DNA of 64,000 nucleotides from Berberis thunbergii (GCA_003290165.1 QNQO01009148.1:1-64000); one strand, 5' to 3'; counted from the stretch's first letter, positions 10,171 through 21,156 are shown. Notes: generated by a model not told the origin, from the letters alone. Program-made: numbers and translations.

Positions 10171-10890
10171 GTGGAGAATAGTAGGGCATCTCCCTTCATG
10201 AAAGAGCTGCTGAAACTTAAAATCATTGCTGCTGGCAACTCACTTTGGCGGATTTTTCGAGGTAATACAAGTGTTTTAAATGAAAATCGGAATCCCTGTG
10301 TGGTGTTCAGGAAAATAGAGTTGGTGGAACAGGTGTCCTGGCTGACCATTGAAGATATGAAAAATGGAGGCTTCAAACTGGTCCGTTTGTCTTCGAAGCA
10401 TGGTTATAGACTCCTAATGCTGATGGTTTTTTTCTCCACTAGGTCTGCTTTTGAGATAGTTAGAGAAATAGGAGCTATTTTTTTAACTATTCAAGAAAAT
10501 TTTCTTTGGCAGCCACTGATTCCTTCAAGAGTTTCTGTGTTTACTACATAGAGGGGTTCTGGTTGATGGCGAGCTGCTCTGTTGTGGTTTCAGCTAGGCG
10601 TCAAGGTGTCGTTGTTGTCCCGAGCCAAAATTTGAATCATTATATCATTTGTGGATGGAGGGCTGGATGGCGGCAAGGGTTTGGAAGCACTTTGAGAACA
10701 TCTTCGATGTTCATGTTAGAAGACCTTCAGAAATTTCGACCTCGCTTGCTTTTTGGTTTCAAAGAGCAAATGGGAATTCTCAGATGGGAGTTCTGCATTA
10801 CTGGACGTCAGCATTCATTATTTGGGAGATCTGGAAACATAGATGCAAAGGTGTGTTAGAAGATGCCGCCTGGCAGTGAAAAAATGTGAG
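10171..10890 (+). pseudogene. LINE (non-LTR retrotransposon) ORF2 remnant, part 1
   Basis: Decayed ORF2 3' half. Around 10171-10330 AAGNSLWRIFRGN resembles the segment after the reverse transcriptase. 10430-10560 gives FSTRSAFEIVRE and PLIPSRVSVFTTW, and 10620-10880 gives HLF-DGWMAARVWKHF and FIIWEIWKHRCKG. Together these match the zinc-binding reverse-transcriptase domain (zf-RVT). Several stops and frame changes are present. The following RNase H part lies at 15974, beyond the copia insertion. Confidence 0.75.
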
Positions 10891-10914
10891 AAGATGGCTT
10901 AGGCAGTGAAAAAA

Positions 10915-11138
10915 TGTGAAAATTGTCATCTTCTTGTACTTTGTTCTTGATTATAGTGGAATCACCTCACTGTGGACGTAGGCAATTGCTGAACCACGTA
11001 AACCTTGTGTCTCTTGTGGTATGTTCTTAATTTTCTCTAATTTCTTTCATTGCTAGTTGCTCTATTTAATTGATTGGATCCTTGTGGTACTTGTGTGCAA
11101 TTGTTGGTGTCTACCCGCTTCCGCAATAAGGCGCAACA
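10915..11138 (+). repeat. 5' LTR, truncated (R/U5 part only)
   Basis: Matches 15750-15973 over its full 224 bp with one visible difference (GGATCC versus GGATCA near 11080). The U3 region is missing. Just upstream, GGCAGTGAAAAAATGTGA occurs twice (10872-10889 and 10902-10919), a short filler-like duplication at the deletion junction. Confidence 0.85.
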
Positions 11139-11140
11139 AT

Positions 11141-11152
11141 TGGTATCAGAGC
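11141..11152 (+). other. tRNA-Met primer-binding site
   Basis: TGGTATCAGAGC lies two bases inside the end of the 5' LTR and matches the plant initiator tRNA-Met 3' end. Confidence 0.85.
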
Positions 11153-11266
11153 ACTAAGGAAAATTGATCTTGAATTGTTCTACTCAAGATTGTGAATATT
11201 CAAAAGTGCTAGGATTTGTTTGTGCACAAGTTGTTTGAAAAAAAAAAAAAATCTTAGTGAAGTTTC

Positions 11267-12097
11267 TTGTCTAGAAAGTCACAGGTTTTGTTTGCAATGG
11301 CATCCAAGGTGAGCAAGGCACATGTGGGGAAATATGAAATCGAGAAATTTAATGGTAAGAACGATTTCGGATATTGGAGAATACAAATGAAGAATTTGCT
11401 TATTTATCAGAAATTACACAAGGCATTACTAGGGAAGGAAAAAAAGGCTGAAACCATGTCAGATGATGAATGGGAAGAATTGGATTTGGAGGCGCGTGCT
11501 GCTATTTGCTTGTGTCTGGATAGAGACATAGTTTTTTTAGTTAATGAAGAGACTACGGCAGCTGATGTTTGGTTGAAGCTTGAGTCACAGTTTATGACTA
11601 AGACATTATCAAACAGGTTATACTTGAAAACCCAATTGTACAGACTAGCAATGGATGAGGGCACTCCAATTGGTGATCATATCGCCAAGTTTACACGGAT
11701 TATCTCAAATTTGAGAGATGTGGATGTGAAGATTGAGGATGAAGACCAAGCAATTATATTGCTTTACTCCTTGCCGTAGTCATATGAAAATCTTGTACAA
11801 ACAATTTTGTTTGGGAAAGATGAACTTACATTTGATGAAACTACCGGTGCACTCTTGTCCAATGAGATTCGGAAGAAAACTTCATCAAATGGTAATGGGA
11901 AAGATCAAGCTGAAGGGTTGGTTGTTAGAGGAAGGTCTCAAGTGAAATCATCTTCAAATAGTGGAAAATCTAGATCAAAGTCTAGAGGTCCACAATGTCA
12001 CAAATGTAGAGAGTGGGGGCATATTAGGAAAAATTGTCCAAATCAAGGTAAAAGTAATCATGATAACAGTTGGAAGGGCAAGAAAAAAGCAAGATAA
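11267..12097 (+). pseudogene. copia gag region with premature stop
   Basis: The frame opens at 11267 (or at the ATG at 11297 before ASKVSKAH) and encodes a UBN2-type gag (FGYWRIQMKNLLIYQ, DVWLKLESQFM). A TAG at 11777-11779 (after LLYSLP) interrupts it. The same frame continues and includes a CCHC zinc knuckle, CHKCREWGHIRKNC, at about 11995-12036. It ends at 12097 because the frame shifts in the A-rich run near 12083-12090. Copia elements normally encode gag and pol as one polyprotein, so the stop and the shift are two separate lesions. Confidence 0.85.
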
Positions 12098-15000
12098 GGG
12101 TGATACTAGTGAAGCAAGTTATGCATCTAGTATGGAAAAGGATGAAGAATGTTATTCAGTTGCGGGTGAAAACACAAAAATCTCTGGGAGATGGCTCCTT
12201 GACTCTGGGTGTTCTTACCATATGTGCCCAAACAGGGAGTGGTTCACTACCTATGAGCACATTGATGGTGGTACTGTTCTAATGGGTAATGATTACGCTT
12301 GCAAGACAGTTGGCATTGGAACAATGAGGATTAAGATGTATGATGGTGTTGTGAGAACCTTAACTGATGTGCGGCATGTCCCAGCCTTGAAAAAGAATCT
12401 TATCTCGCTTGGTGTTTTAGACTCCAATGGTTGTAAGTTTACAGCGGTAGGTGGAGTTTTAAAGGTTGTCCGTGGGTCTTTGGTTGTCATGAAAGGGATC
12501 AAACAAGGTAACTTGTACACCTTGATGGGTAACACGGTAACAGGAAATGTGGCAGTGGGAACTTCTTCATCGGAAAGCACTAGGTTATGGCACATGCGAC
12601 TTGGGCATATGATAGAAAAAGGATTGTCTCTACTGAGCAAGCAAGGGTTACTGAAGGGTATGCAGAAACCAACTATGGAGTTTTGCGAGCATTGTGTATA
12701 TGGAAAACAATGCAGGGTAAAATTCAGTACAAGCAAGCACAGGAGCAGAGGTATTCTAGACTATGTGCATACAGATGTGTGGGGACCAGCGAAGGTCGCC
12801 TCTAAGGGAGGTTCCAGGTACTTTGTCTCCTTCATTGATGATTATTCCCGTTATACATGGGTATATTTTTTAAAGTCCAAGAATGAAGTATTTGAGACAT
12901 TTAAAAGGTGGAGAACAATGGTTGAGAATAGAACTGGAAGAAAGGTGAAGACTTTGAGGTCTGATAATGGTACTGAGTATACTGAGGGTACTTTCAAACA
13001 GTTTTGTGATCAGGAAGGAATTGTTCGACATTGGACTGTTAGAAACACGCCACAACAAAATGGAGTTGCTGAGAGATTGAACCGTACTATGCTTGAAAGA
13101 GCTAGGTGTATGCGCTCCAATGCTTGTCTTGGCAGAGAATGGTGGGCTGAATCAATAGCCACTGCGTGTTTCTTGATTAATAGATCGCCACATTCTACAT
13201 TAGACTGCAAAACACCTTATGAGGTGTGGTCAGGTGAACATGCTGATTACAGTGTACTGAAAGTTTTCGGTTGTATTGCCTACTACCATGTGAAAGAAAA
13301 TAAGCTTGATGCTAGGGCTAAGAAGGCCATTTTCTTGGGGTATGCAAAAGGCGTGAAGGGTTATCGTCTATGGTGTTTAGAGGATAATAAATTTGTGATC
13401 AGTCGAGATGTTACATTTGATGAGAATTCCTTGTTAGCTTGTACTAAAGCTAAGGAGTTGGTTGATAGTGGTGGTGAATCTAGTAACACTCAGAAAGTGG
13501 AAGTTGAAGCGTCTGTGGATGCAGCAGATGAACAAGTGGTTGAAGCAGGCACACATGATCTGAATTATGAGCCTGAAGACCATGAGGAACAACAACCAGT
13601 TGAAGATAATCAATCCCAGCAGCAACCTTTGGCCTTAACTAGGTCAAAACGATCGGTTAAGCAAGTTCAAAAATTTGGCTTTGAAGAACCGTTGAAGCAC
13701 TATGGTCAGTTGAATACAGTTGATTTGGTTGCATATGCACTCTCTGTGGAAGATGATGAGCCAACTACTTACAAGCAGGCCGCGCGTCATTCAGATAGTC
13801 AGAGTTGGTTAGTAGCTATGCAGGGTGAGATGGAGTCTCTCCAGAAGAACCATACTTGGGATCTAGTGTCGTTGCCTAATGGAAGGAATGCAATTGGCTG
13901 CAAGTGGGTGTTTAAGAAGAAACAGACTACTCTAGAGTCTGGGACTCAGTTCAAGGCAAGATTAGTAGCTAAGGGTTTTGCTCAGAGGGAAGGCGTTGAC
14001 TACAATGAGATATTTTCGCCTGTGGTAAAACACACTTCTATTCGTGTGTTGTTGAGCTTGGTAGCTCATGGTGACCTTGAGCTTGAACAACTTGATGTGA
14101 AAACAGCTTTCTTGCATGGAGACTTAGAGGAGGAAATTTATATGCATCAGCCGGAAGGTTTTAAGGTTGTTGGAAAAGAAGACCATGTTTGTCGTTTGAG
14201 GAGATCACTTTATGGGTTAAAGCAGTCACCTAGGCAGTGGTACAAACGGTTTGACACTTGTATGTTGAAACATGGGTTCACACGAAGTAAGTATGATTGT
14301 TGTGTTTACTTGAAAAACCTTCGTAGTGGCGATTTTATTTATCTTTTGCTCTATGTTGACGATATGCTCATAGCCTGTAAGAGTATGGTGGAGATAAATA
14401 AATTGAAGTCTCAACTTGCTTCTGAGTTTGAGATGAAGGATATGGGTGCTGCAAGGAAGATACTTGGTATGGAGATACGAAGAGAAAGGGAGAATAAAAA
14501 ATTATTTCTTTCACAGAAGGGGTACCTTGAGAAGGTTATATCACGGTTTGGCATGGAAAACGCAAAGCCGGTTATTACTCCTTTGGCTTCACATTTTAGA
14601 CTTTCTCGAAAGTTATCTCCAGTCACAGTGGAAGAAAAGGAATACATGTCGCATGTTCCTTATGCTAGTGCAGTTGGCAGTTTAATGTATGCTATGGTGT
14701 GTACACGCCCTGACATTTCACAGGCTGTTAGTGTTGTGAGCAGGTATATGGAAAACCCTGGGAAGAAACATTGGGAGGCAGTGAAATGGATGCTTAGGTA
14801 CTTAAAAGGTACCTTGGATGTGGGTTTGGACTTCGGTGGAGATTCATGTCAGGTTCGTGGGTTTGTTGATTCTGATTATGCTGGTGATCTAGATAGACGA
14901 AGATCTACTACTGGTTACGTATTTCAGATATACGGTGCTCCGGTTAGTTGGAGATCTATGCTTCAGGATACAGTGGCTCTCTCTACTACAGAGGCAGAGT

Positions 15001-15317
15001 ATATGGCACTGACAGAAGGTGTAAAAGAAGCATTGTGGCTTCAAGGTCTTGTAAATGACTTGGGTGTGGAACAAGATAGTGTTGAGGTTCTCTGTGACAG
15101 TCAGAGTGCCATCCACTTGGCTAAAAATCAGGTTCATCACGCAAGGACTAAGCATATTGACGTCCGATATCACTTTGTTCGAGATGTAATTGAGGATGGT
15201 GATGTGTCTTTGGTGAAAGTACACACAAAAGACAACCTTGCTGATATGTTGACAAAGGTTGTTCCTGGAGTTAAGTTCCAATATTGTTTGGACTTACTCC
15301 ACATTGACTCATGTTGA
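11961..15317 (+). CDS. pol: copia pol polyprotein (protease, integrase, RT, RNase H)
   Basis: An open frame of 1118 codons. Genuine pol homology starts after about 12090; the first ~45 codons are gag read out of frame. Visible in order: protease WLLDSGCSYHMCP (about residue 80), integrase HHCC zinc finger (LWHMRLGH..CEHCVYGKQ, about 210-250), integrase core (TDVWGP about 272, SDNGTEY about 335, and NTPQQNGVAERLNRT), the copia RT motifs GLKQSPRQW and YVDDM (about 799), and RNase H DSDYAGDLDRRRSTTG (about 970). All catalytic residues I can see are present. Because gag is interrupted and the frame is shifted, expression as a normal polyprotein is doubtful. Confidence 0.93.
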   Translation: MENLDQSLEVHNVTNVESGGILGKIVQIKVKVIMITVGRARKKQDKGDTSEASYASSMEKDEECYSVAGENTKISGRWLLDSGCSYHMCPNREWFTTYEHIDGGTVLMGNDYACKTVGIGTMRIKMYDGVVRTLTDVRHVPALKKNLISLGVLDSNGCKFTAVGGVLKVVRGSLVVMKGIKQGNLYTLMGNTVTGNVAVGTSSSESTRLWHMRLGHMIEKGLSLLSKQGLLKGMQKPTMEFCEHCVYGKQCRVKFSTSKHRSRGILDYVHTDVWGPAKVASKGGSRYFVSFIDDYSRYTWVYFLKSKNEVFETFKRWRTMVENRTGRKVKTLRSDNGTEYTEGTFKQFCDQEGIVRHWTVRNTPQQNGVAERLNRTMLERARCMRSNACLGREWWAESIATACFLINRSPHSTLDCKTPYEVWSGEHADYSVLKVFGCIAYYHVKENKLDARAKKAIFLGYAKGVKGYRLWCLEDNKFVISRDVTFDENSLLACTKAKELVDSGGESSNTQKVEVEASVDAADEQVVEAGTHDLNYEPEDHEEQQPVEDNQSQQQPLALTRSKRSVKQVQKFGFEEPLKHYGQLNTVDLVAYALSVEDDEPTTYKQAARHSDSQSWLVAMQGEMESLQKNHTWDLVSLPNGRNAIGCKWVFKKKQTTLESGTQFKARLVAKGFAQREGVDYNEIFSPVVKHTSIRVLLSLVAHGDLELEQLDVKTAFLHGDLEEEIYMHQPEGFKVVGKEDHVCRLRRSLYGLKQSPRQWYKRFDTCMLKHGFTRSKYDCCVYLKNLRSGDFIYLLLYVDDMLIACKSMVEINKLKSQLASEFEMKDMGAARKILGMEIRRERENKKLFLSQKGYLEKVISRFGMENAKPVITPLASHFRLSRKLSPVTVEEKEYMSHVPYASAVGSLMYAMVCTRPDISQAVSVVSRYMENPGKKHWEAVKWMLRYLKGTLDVGLDFGGDSCQVRGFVDSDYAGDLDRRRSTTGYVFQIYGAPVSWRSMLQDTVALSTTEAEYMALTEGVKEALWLQGLVNDLGVEQDSVEVLCDSQSAIHLAKNQVHHARTKHIDVRYHFVRDVIEDGDVSLVKVHTKDNLADMLTKVVPGVKFQYCLDLLHIDSC

Positions 15318-15440
15318 TTGAGGGCTCTTTGGGGCGTTGCCCTTCGGGGCGGTTTCGTGAGGTGACAAAACTATGATGGAGTGTTGATCAGTTTATTCTC
15401 ATGCCTTGTTTCGGCTCATTTTTTCCTTATAAAAATTCGC

Positions 15441-15453
15441 CGAGGTGGAGAAT
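15441..15453 (+). other. polypurine tract
   Basis: CGAGGTGGAGAAT directly precedes the TG start of the 3' LTR, the expected place for the plus-strand primer. Confidence 0.7.
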
Positions 15454-15973
15454 TGTGAAATAGGAAACATGCTTGAAATAGGAAAGTGTTTGGACTCCTA
15501 TTTGAAACAGGAAACTGTTTGGACTTCTAGAAATTGTTTTTTGAACAGGAAATAAATTCTAGGAAACTGTTGTGAAACAGGAAACTACTGTGAAACAGGA
15601 AACTGCTGCCAAACAGAAAACTGTTGTCCATATATATACTAGGAACTATAGGTGTTTTTATTATGATGATTGCACGTAGAAAAACTGTGGTGCACAGGGA
15701 GTAGAGAAAGATAATTCCTTGAATTGTTTCATCTCTTGTTGAGAGATTGTGTGAAAATTGTCATCTTCTTGTACTTTGTTCTTGATTATAGTGGAATCAC
15801 CTCACTGTGGACGTAGGCAATTGCTGAACCACGTAAACCTTGTGTCTCTTGTGGTATGTTCTTAATTTTCTCTAATTTCTTTCATTGCTAGTTGCTCTAT
15901 TTAATTGATTGGATCATTGTGGTACTTGTGTGCAATTGTTGGTGTCTACCCGCTTCCGCAATAAGGCGCAACA
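15454..15973 (+). repeat. 3' LTR (full length)
   Basis: 520 bp from TGTGAAATAGG to GGCGCAACA. The U3 part (15457-15625) has several repeats of a GAAACAGGAAACT motif, as in the enhancer-type repeats of Tnt1/Tto1-like elements, followed by a TATATATA box at 15631-15638. This U3 promoter is missing from the 5' LTR. Confidence 0.85.
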
Positions 15974-16260
15974 ATTTTTATGCTTAAACAGAGCAGTCCA
16001 AGCAGAGCAATTATCTGGGCATTGGGTTTACATGTGATCCGGTGTCGGCTAGAAGTAGCCGTCGGTATGTTTATTGGGATTTCCCCCCTGTCGTCGCTTT
16101 GAATGTAGATGGGTCTTCCATTAGAAGGAGTTTGATTTTGTGTTCGGTTGAATTGCTCAAAGATTATTACCCAGACCAACTCTGCTTTCATCAAAAATTG
16201 GTATCATGGAGGATGCAAGATTCCTTGGGGGATGAAGATAAATCAGGAAAAGTTACTTAT
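15974..16260 (+). pseudogene. LINE ORF2 remnant, part 2 (RNase H region)
   Basis: Continues the LINE interrupted by the copia element. 16060-16125 reads YVYWDFPPVVALNVDGSS, matching the start of the LINE-type RNase H domain (W-PP-x-LNVDGS). Frames are broken before and after. No poly(A) end is visible. Confidence 0.7.
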
Positions 16261-16479
16261 GTTCTTATTGTGTGTGAAATAATTAAGTCTACAACTTTTG
16301 CCAGGTTATTTCAGTTCAAGCAGGTTTACGCGATTACAGTGATCATTGCATGATTTCTAATCTTTTTTTTTTTTTCATGTTCACTGCTCATCTCTTCCCA
16401 AGTGGAGGTATACTAAGTCCTCCAATATAAGTAATTAAAAACTATTATTGAACATGTTGAGAGGAGAAAAAATCATCCA

Positions 16480-16868
16480 AGAAGGACAGTGGAAAATGGA
16501 TGGGAGACGAGAGTATAGAAAATTGAGCATCAATTTCCTTGTGAACATTCAATGACAGCTATATAGGTGTGAATGCCAGCAGAAAATCCACCTAGAAGTG
16601 CATGGATCATTCGACAAGTCTTCGCCAAGTCAATCTTTTCTAGTCAATAATGCTTTAATAAGGGAGACATATCATACCAATCACTCTCAAAAGAATTATA
16701 ATTTTACTCAATCAAGTCTTAGCCAAGTCAATCTTGTGATGAGTCTTCACCACTATTAATCCTTCTCTAATGCCCCTTCTTAACTGCTATAAATTTTGAT
16801 GAGACTTCAATCTAAAGTATGTGTTTAAGACTAGAGTTTTTCCCTTCATAATTACACTTAAGTCTCTA
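16480..16868 (+). promoter_or_regulatory. upstream/5' region of the LRR receptor kinase (module copy 2)
   Basis: Homologous to 9040-9472 and 24612-24985. A TATATAGG motif lies at about 16560-16567. No experimental start site can be deduced. A further in-frame ATG exists at 16821, but the ATG at 16869 gives a typical signal peptide. Confidence 0.5.
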
Positions 16869-19800
16869 ATGATGTTTTGGTCACGCTTTCTCCATGCAGT
16901 CATTCTCATTTGGAGCAGCGTCATTGCGTTGGTGACAGCCTCCTCTGGCAACCGATCTGATCGACTAGCATTGCTCGCCTTTAAAGACCAGATAAGTGAG
17001 GATCCACTTGGAGCACTTAGTTCGTGGAATGACTCACTGCATTATTGTCAATGGAAAGGAGTCAGATGTGCTCCACGTCATCGTGACAGGGTTCAGATCC
17101 TAGACTTGACAGCACAAAAACTTGCAGGTACACTATCTCCTCACATAGGGAACCTTTCGTTTCTTCGAGAAATTTTGCTTAGTAAGAACAACTTCCATGG
17201 TCCTATACCACAAGAAGTTGGCCGTTTGTCTCGGTTAGAGGTCCTTTCTCTAGGTCGGAATTCCTTCAATGGTGAAATTCCAGTTGTTCTCACCTCTCTA
17301 TCAAAACTTATCCAAATAAATCTCCGTCATAATGAGTTCCAAGGAACCATTCCGTCTTCCCTAGGAAACCTCTCATCTCTTACTTATCTTGGTCTCGGAG
17401 AAAACAATTTGAGAGGAAGCATTCCAGAAGATCTTTGCCGCATCTGGAGGTTAACATTCTTTGTTGTTGAGGTCAATAGTTTGACTGGCATGGTTCCTTC
17501 TTGCCTTTACAATCTATCAAACATGGAAGTTTTCTCAATTACTAGTAACCAGTTAGATGGAACCCTTCCTCAAGACATTGGTCTTACTCTTCCAAATCTC
17601 ACAGAAATTTATTTGGCAATTAATAACTTTAAGGGTGTCATCCCATTATCACTATTCAATGCTTCCAGACTTGAAACAATAGAACTTGGGGTAAATCAGT
17701 TCACAGGAAATGTTCCAAGGGATCTAGGAATGAGGCTTCCAAATCTTAGCTATTTTTCAATAGGTAAGAATCTTCTGGGAACTGCATCTGGAGATGACTT
17801 AGATTTGATCTCTTCTTTGACCAATTGCAGCCTTCTACAAGTACTTCAACTTGAGTCAAATTCTCTGAAAGGATCCATACCCAATTCCATAGCCAATCTC
17901 TCCACCCAAATCAGACGCCTACACTTTGGATCAAATCTAATACATGGACCTATCCCTATTGGAATAGGAAATCTTGTCAACTTAAGTTGGCTTGACATTT
18001 CAAATAACTATCTCAATGGGGAAATCTCCAAATCAATCGTGATGCTCCCAAAAATGGTTAAAATGTATTTGAATAACAATAAGTTGTCAGGAAATATTCC
18101 TGATTTTTTTCTAATTCATCTCTATTGGAGAGTCTTGATTTATCAAAAAATCATTTTACGGGGAGCATACCTTCGAGTCTTGGCAGCTGTAAAAATATGT
18201 TTGAATTGTCTCTTTCACAAAATAACCTTAGTGGTACTATTCCCAAAAACCTTATTGGTCTTTCTTCCATTAAGCTTATCCTGAACTTGTCTCATAATGC
18301 TTTGAGCGGCCCCCTATCATCAGAAGTGGGTAAGCTGACTGACCTGGTGAGCTTAGACATTTCGAGCAACAGATTATCTGGTGCGATACCAACGAAGCTT
18401 GGAAGTTGCTTGACCTTGGAGTACCTCTACATTCAAAGCAACTTCTTTAATGGAATTATTCCTGCGTCATTGGTTGCTTTAAGAGGTCTTAAAGAATTAA
18501 ATTTCTCTCATAATGAGTTGGTTGGGGAGATCCCAAAGTATCTGCAAAATTTTAGTGCTCTAACACAATTGGATTTATCTTATAACAACCTCCAAGGAGC
18601 AATCCCGATTGACGGAGTCTTTGCAAATGCTAGCGCAATCTCAGTTGTTGGAAATAGCAAGCTTTGTGGTGGCAAAGTTCAACTGGGATTGGTTCCATGC
18701 CGCCTCAATAAGAAGAAGGGGAGATCTTTGTTCCAGAAAATAGTCTTCCCAGTGATTTTTGTAAGCATGTTTTTAATTTTGTTGTCATGCTTATTTTTCA
18801 TTTGGTATCGAAGAAGAGTATCAAAAGCAAAGCCTTCCCCGTCGTCACAATTCGGTTATCAACTCACAAGGATTTCTTATGGAGAGCTCCTCAAGGCAAC
18901 TGATGGTTTTGCTATCAATAACCTGATTGGTGCTGGAAGCTATGGTTCTGTATATAAAGGTGCTCTTGTTCACACCAACACAATCATTGCAGTCAAGGTT
19001 TTCAATCTTCAAGAACGAGGAGCTGCAAAGAGTTTCTTGTCTGAATGTAACGCCTTGAGAAATCTTCGACATCGAAATCTTCTAAAGATAATAACATCTT
19101 GTTCAAGCATGGACTTCCAAGGCAATGACTTCAAAGCACTTGTTTTTGAATATATGCCCAATGGAAGTTTAGAAGAGTGGTTACATTCCAAAAGGGGGGT
19201 CAGGGAATACGAGATGAGAAATCTAAACTTCCTGCAAACGCTGAACATAGCTATGGATATTGCTTTAGCATTGGACTATCTTCACAACCATTGTCAACCA
19301 ATAATTGTCCATTGTGATCTAAAGCCTAGCAATGTTCTCCTCGATGATGATCTAACAGCTCATGTTACCGACTTTGGTTTAGCAAAGATTTTTTCCGGCA
19401 ATTCTTACAGCTCTTCACAAAGCCAAACTGATTCCCTTGCAATAAAAGGATCAATTGGGTATGTTGCTCCTGGTAAGCAAAGCATCTTATCTTGAAGGTA
19501 TTAAATTGTTTTAGGTTTAGGATTTACAGAGTCTTACGAATTAAGCAACCTTTCTTTCGAGCCGGGGTTTTTACTATAATTTTTAATCATTACAAAACAA
19601 ACTCAAATCTTTTCTTTCTTTAAGTTATGAAATATTTCATTGATTATAGAATTGCACATGTACCTTCAACCCATTTATTAGCACTTTGTATTCTAGACTT
19701 GTAATGACTTTCTAATCACGGTTTCTTCCATAAGCCGACAATCTTTAGCATACAAAAAAATATATATATGAATGTTTATTTCGAATTTTATTTGATATAA

Positions 19801-20245
19801 CCTTTGTATTTTTTTAATATCAGAATGTATATTTGCAGAATATGGAGTGGGTGGTCAAGTATCCATTGAAGGAGATGTTTACAGTTATGGGATATTATTG
19901 TTGGAGATGTTTACAAGAAAAAGGCCAACTGATAACATGTTCCAGGATGGGCGAAACCTTCACGGTTTTGCTCGAATGGCTTTGTCAGATCACGTTATGA
20001 ACATTGTGGATCCAATAATGCTCTTAGAAGGTACCAACGATGCCATCAACAACCTAAACCAGAACAATCGATCAGAGAGAGTGAAAGAATGTTTGGTTTC
20101 AACCATAACATTAGGAGTTGAATGTTCCGTTGAATCCCCAGTTGATCGCATGAATATTGGAGAAGTCGTTAGGAAGTTGTATCTTATAAAAAAAACGTTA
20201 TCTAGGTATCCATCCAGAGTCAGAAATAGAGTAATTAGGTGGTGA
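16869..20245 (+). CDS. LRR receptor-like kinase, subfamily XII, non-RD (one-base frameshift)
   Basis: Signal peptide (MMFWSRFLHAVILIWSS), LRR cap (DRLALLAFKDQI), about 20 LRRs, transmembrane segment (about 18740-18815) and Ser/Thr kinase: IGAGSYGSVYKG, IAVKVFNL, VHCDLKPSNVLL, DFGLAKIF. The HCD loop makes it a non-RD kinase of the FLS2/EFR/Xa21 type, typical of surface immune receptors. Exon 1 is 16869-19472, the intron 19473-19838 (GT..AG, splits a Glu codon) and exon 2 19839-20245. The T run at 18103-18109 has 7 Ts where 8 would keep frame; restoring one gives a length divisible by three, about 1003 residues, the family norm. As written, translation ends at 18284 with LRRs only. The lesion could be real or a homopolymer error. 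The last ~20 residues (SRYPSRVRNRVIRW) differ from the paralogues. Confidence 0.88.
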
Positions 20246-20261
20246 AAGTGTGCTAATAATT

Positions 20262-20413
20262 GAGTTTTCTTTTTTCTTGAGGGAGGCGGGGGGGGACCGT
20301 CCATCTCCCTCGGGATATGTGTGTTGACTTTTCAAGCACACATCCCGAGGGGGATGGACGGTCCCCTTCCTCGCTGTTTTCCTCGCCCACTCCCTCCGCA
20401 GGTAGAACAGCTC
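20262..20413. mobile_element. foldback MITE of the same family, copy 3
   Basis: A hairpin with arms GGGGGGGACCGTCCATCTCCC and GGGGATGGACGGTCCCC and the same TTTCCTCGC right arm as the copies at 1714 and 49364. It lies 16 bp after the receptor-kinase stop codon, so it would be in the 3' UTR. A 9-bp target duplication is not clear here. Confidence 0.6.
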
Positions 20414-21156
20414 CTACATAAAACTGTACTTGCAACACTTTGTTAGACCATTTGGAAAAGTATTTAAGTGCGTGATTGCATTGGATGATCAACACATCTC
20501 TATCCAAATTGAACATCTCAACATATTTTTTGTGGATATAGAGGCTGTGTTTTGTTGCAATATATGAAGAAAATTGAATTGAGAGATAGATAAGAATGGA
20601 GACTGGAGTTTATGGTTTCTGTCACGATTTCTCTCAAAACTTTCACCGTGAAAAACTTACTCCATTTACTTTTCTCACTGAAAGTCATTAAAATTTGATA
20701 CTGCTGAAATCGTTTATCTTGCAGAATAAAATTTAATCTTGAAACAGCGAGGACCCTTTTTTTTAAGGTGTAATATTTGGATAAATTGATGATAAGATTT
20801 CCTTTTATTAATCATTTCAATTATTCTTAATACCAACTAAACAAAAGTGCAACAAAAGAGTTAACTAAAGAGTATGCGGAACCGCTAGTAAAACAGCCAC
20901 GAAATACACAAAGAAGGAGATTTAACCAAAGCTGAGAAAGACTTGTAGAAGAATTTGGAGGTGGTGGCAGCGCATACATAAATAAATAAATAAAAACACT
21001 ATTTTTTAATATAGTATTTATATGCGCATACATAGAGCGCGTCAATCCCCTAGTAGTGCATGAAGATTTTCTCCGAATCAGCGTTGACACAAATCCTAAT
21101 GACAATGAATTAATGAAATATGACCAGATGAACACAGTTCAGTTGTGCATGTCCCC
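20414..21156. other. AT-rich intergenic, no gene recognised
   Basis: No domain or repeat family was recognised. The minus ORF at 20827-21135 has no supporting features. Confidence 0.4.

Larger units (their letters stand above)
10915..15973 (+). mobile_element. Ty1/copia LTR retrotransposon (Tork/Tnt1-like), nested in a LINE
   Basis: Order: truncated 5' LTR (10915-11138), PBS (11141-11152), gag, protease, integrase, reverse transcriptase, RNase H, polypurine tract (about 15441-15453), 3' LTR (15454-15973). The integrase-before-RT order defines copia. The overlapping parts of the two LTRs differ at only about one position in 224, so insertion was recent. It separates the two halves of a degraded LINE (10171-10890 and 15974-16260). 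The 5' LTR lacks its first ~296 bp including the TATA region, so it is probably not transcribed from its own promoter. Confidence 0.9.

Noticed and set aside
12293..12736. Minus-strand ORF inside copia pol
   Set aside because: A shadow of the coding strand with no motifs.
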